NCBI GenBank assembly: GCA_034687125.1
Contig: JAQGBZ010000026.1
Location: 310,001 to 374,000 of the forward strand
From: Neelides folsomi
Taxonomy: Eukaryota; Arthropoda; Collembola; Neelipleona; Neelidae
Direction of reading: 5' to 3'
DNA: 64,000 nucleotides
Below the pieces are notes generated by a model. That model saw only the letters and a program-made list of their open reading frames with translations. It was not told where the DNA came from and did not search any database. Of this stretch, positions 1-13,600 are shown one piece after another. Every line of letters begins with the position of its first letter. Position 1 is the first letter of the stretch. A program made the position numbers and the translations under genes.

Positions 1-3000
1 TAAGAGAAATGTAAGAGAGAAAAGATATTCTTTTATTTATCTCGGCAAAAGTAGAATAGGAGAAATGCGTGAACAATTTTATTAAAGATTTAAGAGAAGG
101 AGATGGAAAATAAATTTCCTCTGGTTTGAATAAAATAGGTGAAAGTTGACACGGCGAATCCCAAAAGGAGACGCGAAATAAATTATGAAACAAAAGACGA
201 GACTTTTAGTTGTTGAATTGTTACAAAAATATCTGAACTTTCTTCCCTGCTTTTCTTATTCACAAATTCACATTGTATTGTTCTTTTTCTTCTCCATTCT
301 GGAATTTGTTAGTTTGGGTGGGAAAATAAGAGTTAGAGTATATCAGTATTTGGGGTTATATCAGAGCTCCTAAAATGCAAGTTGATTTTATACAAGTAGG
401 ATAAATTCTGGCTTTATAACCTTTAACGTAAATGGAATATGAGGGAATGAAATTAAATAAAAGAACCTTTACTTTGTTTGATTGAAGAAACACGGAAAGT
501 TTGGTTCGATTCGTGCATTTCTCCAGCACGTCTTGAACAAATGAAGTTGAGTAGCTTGGAGGTAGTTGTGAATTTTGTGAATGTGGGTTAAGCTCACCCT
601 CTAAGCTCCATGAGAGGCTCGTGGATTAAAAAGGAGGAATGTGAGCCAAAGTTGATCCAGATGAGATCAGGAAGATCAATGTACAAAATCTTCTATTTTC
701 ATTTCATGTCAGAACTCAAATCTTTTCACTCCTTTTTGTTTCTAACAAATCTAGCTCTGATTTTTTTAATTGTATTTTTCTAATTGCTTACTAAAAATCT
801 CATATTTTGAAATGCATTTAAGGAAATGTGAATTAAAATTAATCTGTAATTAAAATTTGAAAAATAAGATAAAAATAAAAATTGATTTACAGCATTTTGC
901 TTAAATCTACACTAGCTTACAACTAGTATTTTACCTTTACAATACCAATTCTTACATTATAAAATATTTATTATGAATTATGAACCTTATTAAATGTCAT
1001 TAGTTCATTAGTAAAATTGTTGTTTAAGTACCTATGTAATAAAGTAATATATAAGTTTATGTTTGGAGTAACTTTGAGTATATGAGGAACAAAAAAGTGT
1101 GCTAGGGACAATAAGTATCAGTAGTTGTTAGCAAAGTGGGGAAGAAACTGCCCAAGTTTCCCCCTTTGATTCCATTAGGAGTTGAGGAAGAGATCGGGTT
1201 AAGGGAATAACACGGGTAGTTGACGGGGGAGAATGGTCAGTTGGACACGCTGTCATTTCATTCTCAGTCAGATCCAAAGAACCCTCCACTTTCCTCCCCT
1301 GTCTTTTCAACCGGAAATTTTACTTTTCTCTTTCCTACACATGTAAACTTCACCCATCCTCAGATCTTCTAACACGATAAAAAGAACAATTCGTCTTTCT
1401 CCTAAATTCTTACATCTTTCTGATCATTTCCAAGTTTTGGGCAATTTAACTATGTACTACATTAAAATTATTCAATAAATTAGGTTATACTTATGAATGC
1501 ATTGAATGTTTTTGAAGAATTGTGAAGAATGTGTTTGATTAGCTTAGGTTGAGCGAATGAGGAATTGAACGATGCCAAAATGAGAGTGTGAAAGGGGATG
1601 AATTGCATAATTGCATTCCTTTAAATTCCCCTCCTCTTTGAAAAGATTCCCCGAGGGCCTTTGACACATTGAATTGGACTTATTATGAGGAGTTCCTTGG
1701 TATTGGAAGGGGAGTCAAAGGGAGTCTATAATAGATATTACTATTTATTCTGCTGGTGAGGAGAGCGAAATGAGGCGAGGGGTAAAATAATAAAGGATCT
1801 CAACAAACTTGGTAAAAGTGGAACTTCCATCCTCCGAGCGTCAGTCTGGGAGGATGAGAACGGATGAGTGACAAGGAAGGGGAAGAAACTCATATATGAC
1901 CAAATCACATTTATTCCACTCGAGGACGAGGAAATTGGAGGAAAACCAGAACCCCTTTGTCACTCTCGAGGACGTCTTATCTAAATACTCCATTTTCATT
2001 TTTTAATTCTAAACCAAAATATTCTTTTAAGAAAAAGACCTATGGACATTTCTTGGGATGTAAATCTTATCAATAATATATAAATTTATTTATGTCTGAA
2101 TTAAATAATAATATTATTAAATAATATATGACATTTTTAATTATTAGATTTTTACGTTTCAAGCAGTTTTTGCACTGTTGGGATTTAATCAAAAGAATAA
2201 ATTGAATTTCTTTGATTTGGGTTTTTTATGACGAAGAAGATTGTGTTGATAAAGAGTCTGAACTTTGTAAAGATCTTTGTAAAGATATATCTTTATGTAT
2301 GAGCAGAGGGAGGAGGATGATTCATGATCAAATGTTGATGATTCTTGTTCTGTCAGTCGAATTCTTCATCTCGATGGTTCCCCATCTGTATCTTTTATCA
2401 GTCCGATGAGTATCTCTTTCCATTTATTGTCCGCTGTAGTTCTTTGGGCTGAGGAGAAGTTGGGGGAGGATGATGGGTCGAGGACTTCCGGCCAACTCCC
2501 TCCATCTCCCCTCATCCAAAATGACAAAGGGAAACGATGAACCGAAGACTTCTCCTCTGCCACCATGTATTATTATATGCATGCTGGGAAGAGAAAGTTG
2601 GAAGGAGGAAGAAGTTTAAGAATTTATATCTATTGCTATTTTTATGACCCATCTTCCGCTACTTTGAGAGGTCCCGGAGATTTCCCCTCTCTACACCGAT
2701 TCTCCTACAATTGAGGAAAACAAGCATAAATACTCACAACATTCCCAATACAATAAACTAGTTTTGAGTGCTTTGAATATCAACATATTAAATCCATTCC
2801 GAATTCATATTTAAATAATTTGATTATTTAAGTTTTTAATCCTAAATCATTTCTTAATGCTGTGATGGGAAAGCTATGCAAAGCAATCAGAAGATTTTAT
2901 TCATTTTATAAATGAATGAATTTACTCCAAAAGAATTTATTTAATTCGCAAGGAATTTCTCTCATTTTTTCAACTTTGTCTCTTTCAATCGCTATTTTTC

Positions 3001-6000
3001 TTTTCATTCTTCTCCTATGAGAACTTAAATAGGTACTCGTACTTTAGATGCATATACCAAAGATGCATATACCTTGGTACGACTGATAGTTATAATAAGT
3101 ATAAAGTATAAAGAAAGCACTGTAGAATATTTATGATATTCGCTATATATAGGAAAGAGTAGAAAAATACAGTATTTAGTACAATGTTAGGAGAGTATTG
3201 AGAAAGGTGGTATGGGTCGTAAAGGCGGGATTGAATGAATTGGAAGACTGGTGATAGTTAGGAGGAGCATTAGTTAGAGTGTGGCCCGTTTTTCACTGTT
3301 GGAATTCATGTTTCAGCTTATGCTTCCTCCTCTAATCGTGATTAATATGGGACATTAGGGAACCGAAAGGGAGCCGAGTGATCAACATCCAGAGGAAACA
3401 TCTCTCTCCAAATTTCTCTTTTTCTGAGTGAGTGAGGTGTGGGAGGACCAAAGGGATCCGCCTCATCTCAACTTCTCATCTCTCACCCTTTCAATTCGCA
3501 AAATTATTCCTTTACTCATTTAGATTTTAATCCACTTCAATTCCTTCTCATTCCGAATATTCCCACTGTATTTTCCTTCAAATCCCATTCCGCATTTTCC
3601 ATTCCTCATTTTCCCCAAGCTTGCATACCTAATAAATATAACCTTTATGTAAGATGTGGAACAGATCAGAAGATTTTTTAGGGTAGGAAAAACATTTGAG
3701 CAGATGGAACATTCCTGAAAAGTTTTTCCTCTCATATTTTATTTAAAGGCTTCCCTCATTTCCGATCTGCCCCACATTTCAATCAAATTTGTTTTGGGAG
3801 GCGGAGGGCTCAAGCGGGAAGGATTAGGCGGAAAGCATTAAACTTTACATTAAACATATCTGTGAAAAATTAAATTTATACTCCGGAAAAAGATCCAAAG
3901 TGGAGCAGTGGGCTGAATGTTTAAAACCCAAAAATTAAATTTTCACACAAAATTAAAACTTTTCGGAACTTTTCAGTTTACTGTCAAGTTTCAACTTCTG
4001 TAAAGCTATAAGCTGACTGACTTCCAGTGCTACATAAATGGTATATGTCTGTATTACATAAAGTCCTTGCTGGTTATACCATATATTTATGGGTAGAGGT
4101 AATAATGAATGGGCGGGAAAGAGCGAAGTGAAATATAACACGGCGTTTTATATGAAATTGCAAAGCTTTCGTCATTTGGACTTTGGCCAAAGGCTGAAGA
4201 GTTGGGCGGTGAAAGCATTTTTCTTTTCACAAATCCGCCCATTTCGCTTCACGATCGGGTCGAATAAATTTTGATCCGCGATCAAAGGTACTTCAACTAT
4301 TCCTTTGGCTCGGAAATTTCAATAGTTTTCTCCCAAATTGAATATAGCATTACTCCTCACATTACTCCTGAAGGTGCCTTAAATCACTTCCCTTTGGCCT
4401 CAACAGTTTTACAATAATTGAATTTGAACAAAATATGTTTCAAATCCCATGTTTGGCCACACGATTTTTGACATTTAAAATGGACCAGTGGGGCTCAATG
4501 GTTCGTCACATAATTCAGGTTCATATGGGGTCACATATAAAATTATATAATCTTCATTATTGCATTACTTCATTTGGGTCATAAATCTTGGAAATGTCAT
4601 CGTAGGAAAATTGAATGTTTTTTCACGAGGAAAAGTCATCGGATTTGAAGGGGCCTGGCCGTTTGTTCATAGATTTATTACCGACATTTGGAGTTTTTGG
4701 ATTTTCGTTCGAGGTGCCACGAGGTTGAAAAAGGAGGAGAACAAAAGAATTGAGTGAAATAAGGGCTTTTAGGAGGAATCTTAAAAGATATTGGCATTTT
4801 TGCCCGTTTTTCTCTTATCCTATTATACTAGTTTATTTGGGTGCCAGGAGGGAGAAAAGATTTGCTTTTTTGGCACTCAAGTCTTTTAATGTGTGAGGGT
4901 TTTTCTCCAGGGTGTGGGTGTATGTGTTATTCGGAGCTGTTCTTCCGAGTTCTATCCGAATCGGAGTCTTTGGGGGTTTTGAGAGTGGAGCGGATATGCC
5001 GGTAGGAAAAGGAAGCATGTGGGGAGTTGGAGGTCCACTTTGTAGGAAACGACGACACTTTTCCCACGGAACATCTCCCACATAAATTTTTCAAGGAGAG
5101 TTATGGTAATGTTTAATGTGGAAGCGGAGGAGAGGGAGAATTTTTAGAAGTGGTAAAGTCAATCCTGATCCTTCCTCAGGGAAAATACCTTCTTTTAAGA
5201 CCAGAGCATTTGAAGAATCCGCGAACCCTGGAGGAAATTTGGGCATATGATGAAAAGCAGAGAATACATAAGATAGTTAAGAAGGATACATAAGATGCAT
5301 TGAGATGCAATAAACATAAGGGATGCATAAGACGTACTTATAAGGTGATATATGTAGATTCATTGTCATGTTGTGAGATGGAGTGTCAAAGGGTAAATGG
5401 ATGCTGAACAGTTGCTCATAGGAGAATTTGGGAATTTGAGTGGTGAAGTTGGATGAGTGGGGAAAATGGTGGAGGAAGATTCTTCCCCATTACCATCTCT
5501 CAATCTGATGGAAATTGAGTTAAAAGAAGAGCCTTTGAACTTGAGGAAAAACTCATGTCAAGATCAAGCACCAATCGACTCACTTTTTATCAAAAGAAGG
5601 AAAACACCAGAAAACACTTCGTTTTTTACACAACATTTTAAAACATGAACTTGTCAAATTTTTTATTTCCTTTAAAACTCTTCTTTATTCGACTCGAGCT
5701 CAATTTATTCAAAGATTTTTTTTGCTAAATGAGAAAAGTTACTGTCATTTACTTACTACATAGTAGTACAACAAGATTGCTGGAAGAGAATACGACATAC
5801 TATAGAAAAGTACAAGTATAGTAGTTTCTTATATTCTTAGTTAGAATGTTAGTTAATTTAGTTAGTTGGTTAGTTAGTTAGATAAGTTAGTGCAGTGTCG
5901 TGGAATATGGTGGAAAATGTGATTTAGTGAGAAGAAGGGGGATGCAAATTAAATGTGGAATGATTGGCCCAATGTGCAATGTGCATGGAGAAGAAGTCTC

Positions 6001-9000
6001 GGGGCGGGTGTGGAAATCTCAAGGGAACTTATCCCTTACCCGTTTATTGAAAGAGGCCAATTACGTCCCAATCAGTAGAAAAGGGGGGAGAGGAAATGAT
6101 TATGAAAATGGAATAGGGAATGCCCTTATTAGGCTCCCGCTATTCTTCTAACTAAAACTTCACATGGTCTTCTAGGTTCTTCCTAAACTTCCTAACTCTC
6201 AACGTCCGAACCAAATCATTCATTCACCTATACAAATAACCCGGGTATTTTATCTGTATTATAGAGCCACTATTGGTTGTATCAGTATTTATAAATGTAT
6301 GGTATACTCTTCATATGAAATTACTGTACACGTATTCTACTGTAGTCATATTGTATAACATATCGGATAGGGATTTTCCCCTGGCGTTCTTCCTCCCCCC
6401 ATTCAATGAACAATCCTCCGGTTCTTGGTTTCATTAATATAAGAGAAATGAGAACGAGAGCCATAATATGGTTTTACAATTCAACTTGCGGGACCAAGGA
6501 GGAAACCGATGTGGGATTTGAGGGAATTTCCCCTTGCCCTTTCCACAAATTATGGATTACGTTTTATTAAACTCTCGATTCACTTCATCTGCTGGTACGT
6601 TGAGCAATTTTCATATCTTTCTCAAAACTTGTATGGGCTTAATAGAGAATTAAAATTTATAGAATTAATACAGGAGGGATAATGCCCATCATTTGGGGTT
6701 CATTTTGGGCTTGTAAGGGCTTAATACTTCAAGTTATGTGGGAACTAAATTATTTATATGAAATGTATGTATTAGATATATGTGAAATATGAAATGGAGT
6801 AATGCGCGATGTATAAAAGGAAAATGATTTCGTAATTAACATTCCTACTTCATAAAAACTTATCTCTAATCTCATCAGGTCCTCATTAAGTTGAAGTTTT
6901 GTGGATTCGCCAACTACCGGGTTATTTAATACGTTCAACAATTGTTAATTATGAGGGTATTAAAAAGAAACTTTCGTGGCTAAACATGCTTAAATATTTG
7001 ACTATCATTGCCGGCTAACAAACTCATGCTTGAAAATGTATTTTCACAATGAGCATCTGTATTTAACTCAATACAATATAATCAGGCCTTTTAACATTCA
7101 AGTATTTAATACGGCATTTAACTCGTTTATATTTTAATAATACTTTTAAAATATAGATATTTTTGAATCTTGTATAAACAAGATTTTTTGTAGTGCTTAA
7201 TGAAAATAATGATAATGACATTTTTAAAAGTTTTGAACATGTAAATGGAAGTAATTTTATTAGAAAAAATCACATTGTTTTACCAAACACGATCATTAAG
7301 AGAAATTTAAAAGAGCATTTGAATAAATTAGAAATGCAAGAAGAGTAAATGAATATGAAAGAGACAATTAAAGAAGGCGAAAGAAAAAGACATAGCGGAA
7401 GTTGATACTTCTTTGAGCCTCGTCGAGTCTCCCGTTTCCAATGGGGGAAAGAAAATATCAAAAAAATTATCATAAAATGTTCATTCTCCGTCTCCACATC
7501 TCATCCATGATGATGATGAGGGTGAGGTTGGGCGGGTGAGGGGCCGCCGCTGAGGAACTTTCTTCTTAACAACGACTGTCGGAATCAGGAGTTCACGGTC
7601 CATTTCGTCCCCTTCCTTCACTCCCACTTAAATCTTCACCAACCTCCTCCTTCAATAACATTTGCTTACACATCTCTTTATTCACTCTTAAAGACAAATA
7701 TTCTAAGATCACTCCAATTTTCACTTGCTTCATACATACAATATTAAATCAATATATAATAAGTATAAAAATAATGGTATTTCGAAGTCATTTAACTAAA
7801 TGTAATTATCAATTAATATCAATTGTTTTAGTTAACAAAATTTAGTAGATTAAACAATATTCGTCCGATTCACTTAAAACATTATATTATGGAAAATTAG
7901 CAAATATTCCCATTTTGGCCAAATTGGAAGAAAAACTGTATAACGTGAAAATGAGGTGAATTGAGCTTAATGGTAAAGTAAAAGTGAGCCGGGATTTTAG
8001 GCGGGAGGGAGAGTTTTAACTTGGCAGTTAGGAAAAAACCTCCCTGTTAATGGATTATGGATGGATGAAGTTAATGCATGGTGATAAAGATGCGGTCATG
8101 GAAGAAGATAGAGGATACAATAAAAGGGGTGGGAGTCAGCAGTGGATGAAGAGTGTCATTATCCCTTTCACGGTTCGGATGAAGGGAATCATCAAGAAAT
8201 CCTCCCTCTGCCCTTCCCTATAAACAAAGCAGTCTCTTATGATAAATATCCCAGAAATTGTCAAATGTTCAAACTTCCTTAATTCAATACCATGTATTAT
8301 CTATTCATAAACTCCATATCATATTATGCAACCAGGATATACCTTTATCTTTGTGTTGTACATTTGCATATCTTGGTTATATGAGTATAAGGATTATTAC
8401 ATGGTAGAATTGTAAAGAAATTTGATTATAGAATCATAAATGGTGAATCTTCTGTAATCTCGGCTCTTATGCATTTTGCATGAAAGCGGATTTTACCATC
8501 TTACTCCTCATAAAGATATAATTTAAAAGGGAAGAATTTCCAAGTTGTTATATTAAGTTATATGGCCCAGCATGGGATATAAAAACGAAGTGGGTCGTTT
8601 GGATGTGCATAAAATGACTTTCAACTTTAGAAGGTTGAAGAGGGGGAGTTGAGAAGTCTCAATTCGGCGTTCAATGGGAGGAATCCATGGGCTGTCAATC
8701 TCCATGTTGGAGGAATGGAGAAGGGGGATGAGTCAGAGATGGGAATGAGGGCAGTTGAGTGGAAGAGCGGAAAGATGGGCCGAAGGAATGAGCTTAGGAT
8801 GCTTCATTGCATCCCGGAGATCTCTTCCCATTGTCAAGGTAGATGACGGAATGAATGGATTAGAGAAGGAGGAAATGGGGAGAAGAGATCTCGTAATTCA
8901 CGAGGATTTATTAAACCCGCACGGAAGAGATTTCCACATAAGGAGAAAGAGAAGGATAATTTAATTTTAAATAGCCAATTTATTACTTCAATGGTACTTC

Positions 9001-10509
9001 AATTGATACGATTTGTGGTTTATTAAATCAATTTGATATCTCAAAATTTATCAACCATGATTTTAATTTAATTATAAAGTAACTAATAGTTTATAACCAT
9101 ATTAAGATTTAACTGCTTAAGGATACTTTAAAAAGTAAGTTCAAATCTTCAAGCATTCTAAATCCCGCTCAAAAATAACAAACGTTTATTGTTCTTTTTC
9201 TATTGGGCATTATGAAACAATGGTCGATTATAACATTATATTTCTCGCCCCGTTACTGGTCAAAGTTCGTATGCAACTTACACTGGAGAATATATAGGAA
9301 ATCTTAATAATGTCAAGCATAATTTAAAAATATAGGCATTAGCTTTCTAACACAAGTACTATTTATGTAATTGTTTTGAATGTAAAAAAACATAAGTTTG
9401 AACTATTTTAAATACTTTTTGCGAATAATAATTGTAAGTTATTAAGCGTAAAGTGAGAATGGGCATTAGAATGCTCTTATCCTCCCATTACGCATCAGCG
9501 AGTAAAAGTTGGCTGCGTAAACTTCAATTACATACGGATATTATAATCCAAACTGGGTAACTTTACTCGTTAGTGAATGGGGAAATGTGTCCAACTGTGA
9601 GGGCCTGGGAGTTTGGAACAGCCGAGACATTTGAGTCATGTGGGTTTGAATGCGGAACGGAAGTTGGTCCCTCGTTAAGGCCCTGGGAGCGTAAAGAGGT
9701 AGAATTAAGAATTAATCGGTGAATTGGGGAATCCGGTGGGTGTTTGGAGAAAGCACGAGACGCATCCAAATGACTCACTTTCATAATAAGAACACAACTT
9801 TGGGAGAGAATTACATTTATTTCTTCCGCCCCCGAGAATCTCCTTTAAGAACAAGGAAGGAGGAGGGAAATGTGCGTTTATTCCTTCTTATTTATTGCAA
9901 CATTCCTGGAGATGGAGAGGACGGAAGACGTTGGAAATGTTGTAAGACCAAAGACCAGAAGACTGTAGGGGTCATCCACCTGATTTATTAACTTTGTTCA
10001 TATATTTCTTATATACAAAGTTTCATACCCTTCATGTATTGCAACTCTCGTATGAAACTGACTTTTTGTAACAACTTTGGTTCAATATGGGAGCACAGAT
10101 GTAATCCTGAACGCATTTTATTACTTGATATTGGATACTTGAACTTGTAGAGTTGTAGTTTGATACGAACAAGATTTTATTTGGTAGAGTTCATAAACTG
10201 TAAGAATAACATCGTGGGGTTCATGGGGAATTGGAGATGTTGAGATGCGAATCCAATTTCTGGAGCTTCCTACGCAGCTTCTTCATAAATAATCAAAAAT
10301 CCGTACTTGCACTTCTCCCATGTAATATTTATTAAACCACTAAACCTTCACTTTTTATACGTCTAATTTGATTTTTTGGAAAAATCTTATTATTTAAATA
10401 TTTCTTAGATTTAAATAGATTAACTGTTTCTGAAATGTTGATAGCTGATAAAATGTTTACAGTGCATAATATTTTAAAATCGTAATTCACAACAATTGAT
10501 GCTAAACGA
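1..10509. other. Gene-free stretch, probably intron or 5' flank of the UNC5 gene
   Basis: I see no convincing exon here on either strand. The open frames are short and low in complexity and lack paired splice sites, and I found no Ig or thrombospondin type 1 motif (such as WSxW) that would mark UNC5 ectodomain exons. The first UNC5 exon in the window opens mid-codon behind a splice acceptor at 10691-10692, so much of this stretch is likely its upstream intron. Minor simple sequence includes a TTAG-rich run near 5850-5890 and a short tandem repeat near 3047-3074. An intergenic part or an unrecognised small gene cannot be excluded. Confidence 0.6.
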
Positions 10510-10547
10510 TACGATCCACAATTGTTAAATAACAATTGTGGATCGTA
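10510..10547. repeat. Perfect 18-bp inverted repeat with 2-nt centre
   Basis: The left arm TACGATCCACAATTGTTA (10510-10527) and right arm TAACAATTGTGGATCGTA (10530-10547) are exact reverse complements separated by AA. The palindrome lies about 145 bp upstream of the UNC5 transmembrane exon, inside presumed intron. It could be a cruciform-prone site, a protein-binding palindrome or a relic of a small element; nothing nearby decides. Confidence 0.85.
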
Positions 10548-10692
10548 AAAGAGCTGGTTCATAAATACACGTGGCTAAATGAGAATCTGGTTTTCGCCCT
10601 TTGTTTAATTAATGCTTAAGTTCAGGAGAGATTAATTACATGTTGGAAGTGTGTGGAGATTGAAAGATTAATTAAGAATTTTTTATTTGCAG

Positions 10693-13600
10693 CTGCAAGA
10701 GCCGTCGTGGAGACAGACATCGCCCTTTATATCGGGCTGGGTGTGGCGATAATCGTCTTCACTATTGTTGCCTTCGTCGTGGTGCGGTTGATGCGACGGA
10801 AGGGCCGTGACCATGTCATGTACGACGTGGCGCCTAGCGGTAACCAAACATTATTATTAACCATTTTTTCAATACAATGACCCGTATAATTGAAGAACAA
10901 TCATTGGGTTGTATTTAATATCGATGATAACAATCTCTGGCGATAACTGATGTGAGTTGAGATGGATGATCATAATCTGGAAAGTTAATGGAAAAGTCAA
11001 TCATTTCATTTTATTGATTGATTCTCATTCATATTATGAAGGGAGATGAGATTTAAATCGTAGGATTTTATATGCTTACATTTAGCTTTATTTATGACAC
11101 AGTTGAATAGGATTGAAATAAGATTGAAAAAATTCAGGAGCTAAAACAATTGATTTAACAATCGATTGTGTAATAGATAATGAGATGACAAGATGACATG
11201 GTTTCAGATGGATCTGGTCATTAAGGCAAAAAAGGCAGATTGAAATATCGGGAAGTAAATGATGGAGTTTGGAATGAAATATGAGATGATGAGAGTTTGG
11301 AAGATTTTGATTCACGATGTTTACACATTTGCCACTTGAAAGTAATGATATCATTTGTTCAGGAAGGTTGTTTGAGTATTCCTTACACTTCCCCATGTGG
11401 GATTTGAGCTCATAAGTCAAAAGGGAAGAAATGGATCCGCTCTCAGCTGTGTGGGCGAAAGATTCCGAAAGAAACATTTCCCTTTTGTTATTTAATACTC
11501 GCATGCTCCGATCCTGTCTTTTAGATCCAATGTGTTTAGAAGGTTTTTTTATTTACACTCTAGAATTTTGGCAAAAGACATAATGAGGGTAATTGAGATG
11601 TTTCTCCATGTTGTACAAATTTTACATGATCTTAGCATGTTTAGAAAAAGGATTGATCTTTTCTTTTTAAATTCAATTACTTTTTAATTGCGTTTTTTTC
11701 AATTTATTTCAACGGATTTCATTCATTTTGTTTCATTTTATGAATATTTGTGTGATTAATTTGAGTTTTAACTCTGGATTTAATGTTGCATTCACGTGAT
11801 TCGCGCCATTAATGTTTCAACTGCAGAATGAATTGAATTTTTTGAGTAAAATATCAAAGGGTTCAACTTGAACTTGAACGTTTTTAAATCATGGGTATTC
11901 TGTTCAAGAGGGATCTGTTAATGTCAGGGTGTCTAACAGCCCATGTTCCAATGGTGAAAAATGGTAAAGATTGCGGAATTGAGAGGCAAAGGGGCATTCG
12001 AAGTATTTTACATATAGCTCTGTGTGAAGCATTGAAGATACGTATGTAAATATCCGATGAATGGTGGTGGAAAATAAATGCTTCAAGTGTGTGGAAGTGA
12101 GTGGAAAGATGAGGGAGGACATTTATGTAAAAGATATGGAACTTCGAAGACTCCGAACTTCAAATAACGGAGGTTGAAAGATGGGAATGGTGTGGATGAT
12201 GGCAAAGTGGAAGGGTGGGTCAGAAAAAATAGCCACCCAAATGTTTCCTTTTTAAGTAATGGATGGGTGCAAGAGGGAGAAGAAATATATGGCATAATAC
12301 ATACCATAGGTATTCTTATAAAACAATGTTGTACCATACATATCCTACATGGTATGGAATGCACATATAATGATAGTATTCTATAATATGCAGTGTAGAT
12401 ACTGTTGTTAAAATATGTAAAAAGGTTATAAGAAGGCAAATACTTATATCAGTACGTGTATTATTATTGGTCTATAGGACCACTCCTAATAAATCACAAT
12501 AGAACAACTCTCGATAGTTTTGGCGATCCTTAAGGGAATAGGTAATAAGACATTCGTCGGATCTTTACAGTTTTTTCCCTCGTAGGATGGAGATTATCCG
12601 CTATCGGGTTGTATCTAAAGTAGGAAAGTATCATGTAGGGAAAGAGTCCTTTTAGCAACAGTGTACATTCTTATGCCGTTCTTACGAAGCTGGCGAGGGC
12701 GAATCTTATCGGATAATTTACGAGTAAAAATAGGTAGAGATGAGAAGGATGAGCGGAAAGAAGAACGGAGGGTTGTTAAGGAAGAAAAAGAACAAAAGTT
12801 GGGAAAAGTTGAAACTTTCCATCGATGTGCATTGGGGGTTTCACTTTTCCTTACGGGCCCCATTTGCTCCTCAGAATTACCATGAGAGAATCCGAACGTG
12901 TTTCTAATTAAGGAAGCTTCGTTAGCCCTGTTTACTCTTTCCTTTTTCTACTCAACACGCACACACGTTTAAATTCTTATTTACATTCATTTTCTAATTT
13001 AGCTTCGTTCATATATTTAATTAAATGCCAAATGGCTAGGGAAGGATAAAGAACACAACTTTAGGATTTGGGGAATATTAAAACAAATATTGAACAATAT
13101 TTTATTTAGTGTTTGTATTTATTCTTCCAAAGTCTTTTCTTTGTTAGAGATTCAAAACTTATATATCCAATATCAAATTGGGAGTTTGACTTTGACAAGA
13201 ATCATCAAAAGTTCATGTCTAGAAATAAAGACAAATGAGGGACAATAAATGACTTTTGATATGCAATAAACTATTTTTGTGACAAAGTATATTTATTAAA
13301 GTGGAATATATGAGATAGAATAGAACACATGAGGACAATGTTTTGATACATAAAATATTTATAGGAGGATAATGTTTAGATATTTTATTATATGGAGTAT
13401 GAAGCTAATGTTAAGGAGTAGGACAACGAAAAGAATAAAATTGTAGTTTTGTTGGAGTTTTGTGCTAGTGTTTGGAATGTGGGTGGATGTGGAAATGGAG
13501 GAAGTGGAAGGTTTTGAATTTGTGAAGAAACACACAAGTGCGGAAGCGGAAGGGGGAATGAATCAAGAACCGAAATTAATCTGTTTCTCTCTCAGAAACA

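Noticed and set aside
500-520. B-box-like GGTTCGATTCG
   Set aside because: No A box at tRNA spacing upstream and no cloverleaf could be drawn.
5845-5890. TTAG-rich run resembling arthropod TTAGG telomere repeat
   Set aside because: Units are TTAG/TTAGT with interruptions, not TTAGG; a simple microsatellite.
11088-11504. 138-codon open frame on the minus strand in the UNC5 intron
   Set aside because: No domain, no splice partners and composition like surrounding intron; open frames of this length occur several times here without other support.
12661-12885. 74-codon charged open frame (DEKDERKEERR...)
   Set aside because: An equally open frame lies antisense, with no splice context; likely purine-rich intron sequence.
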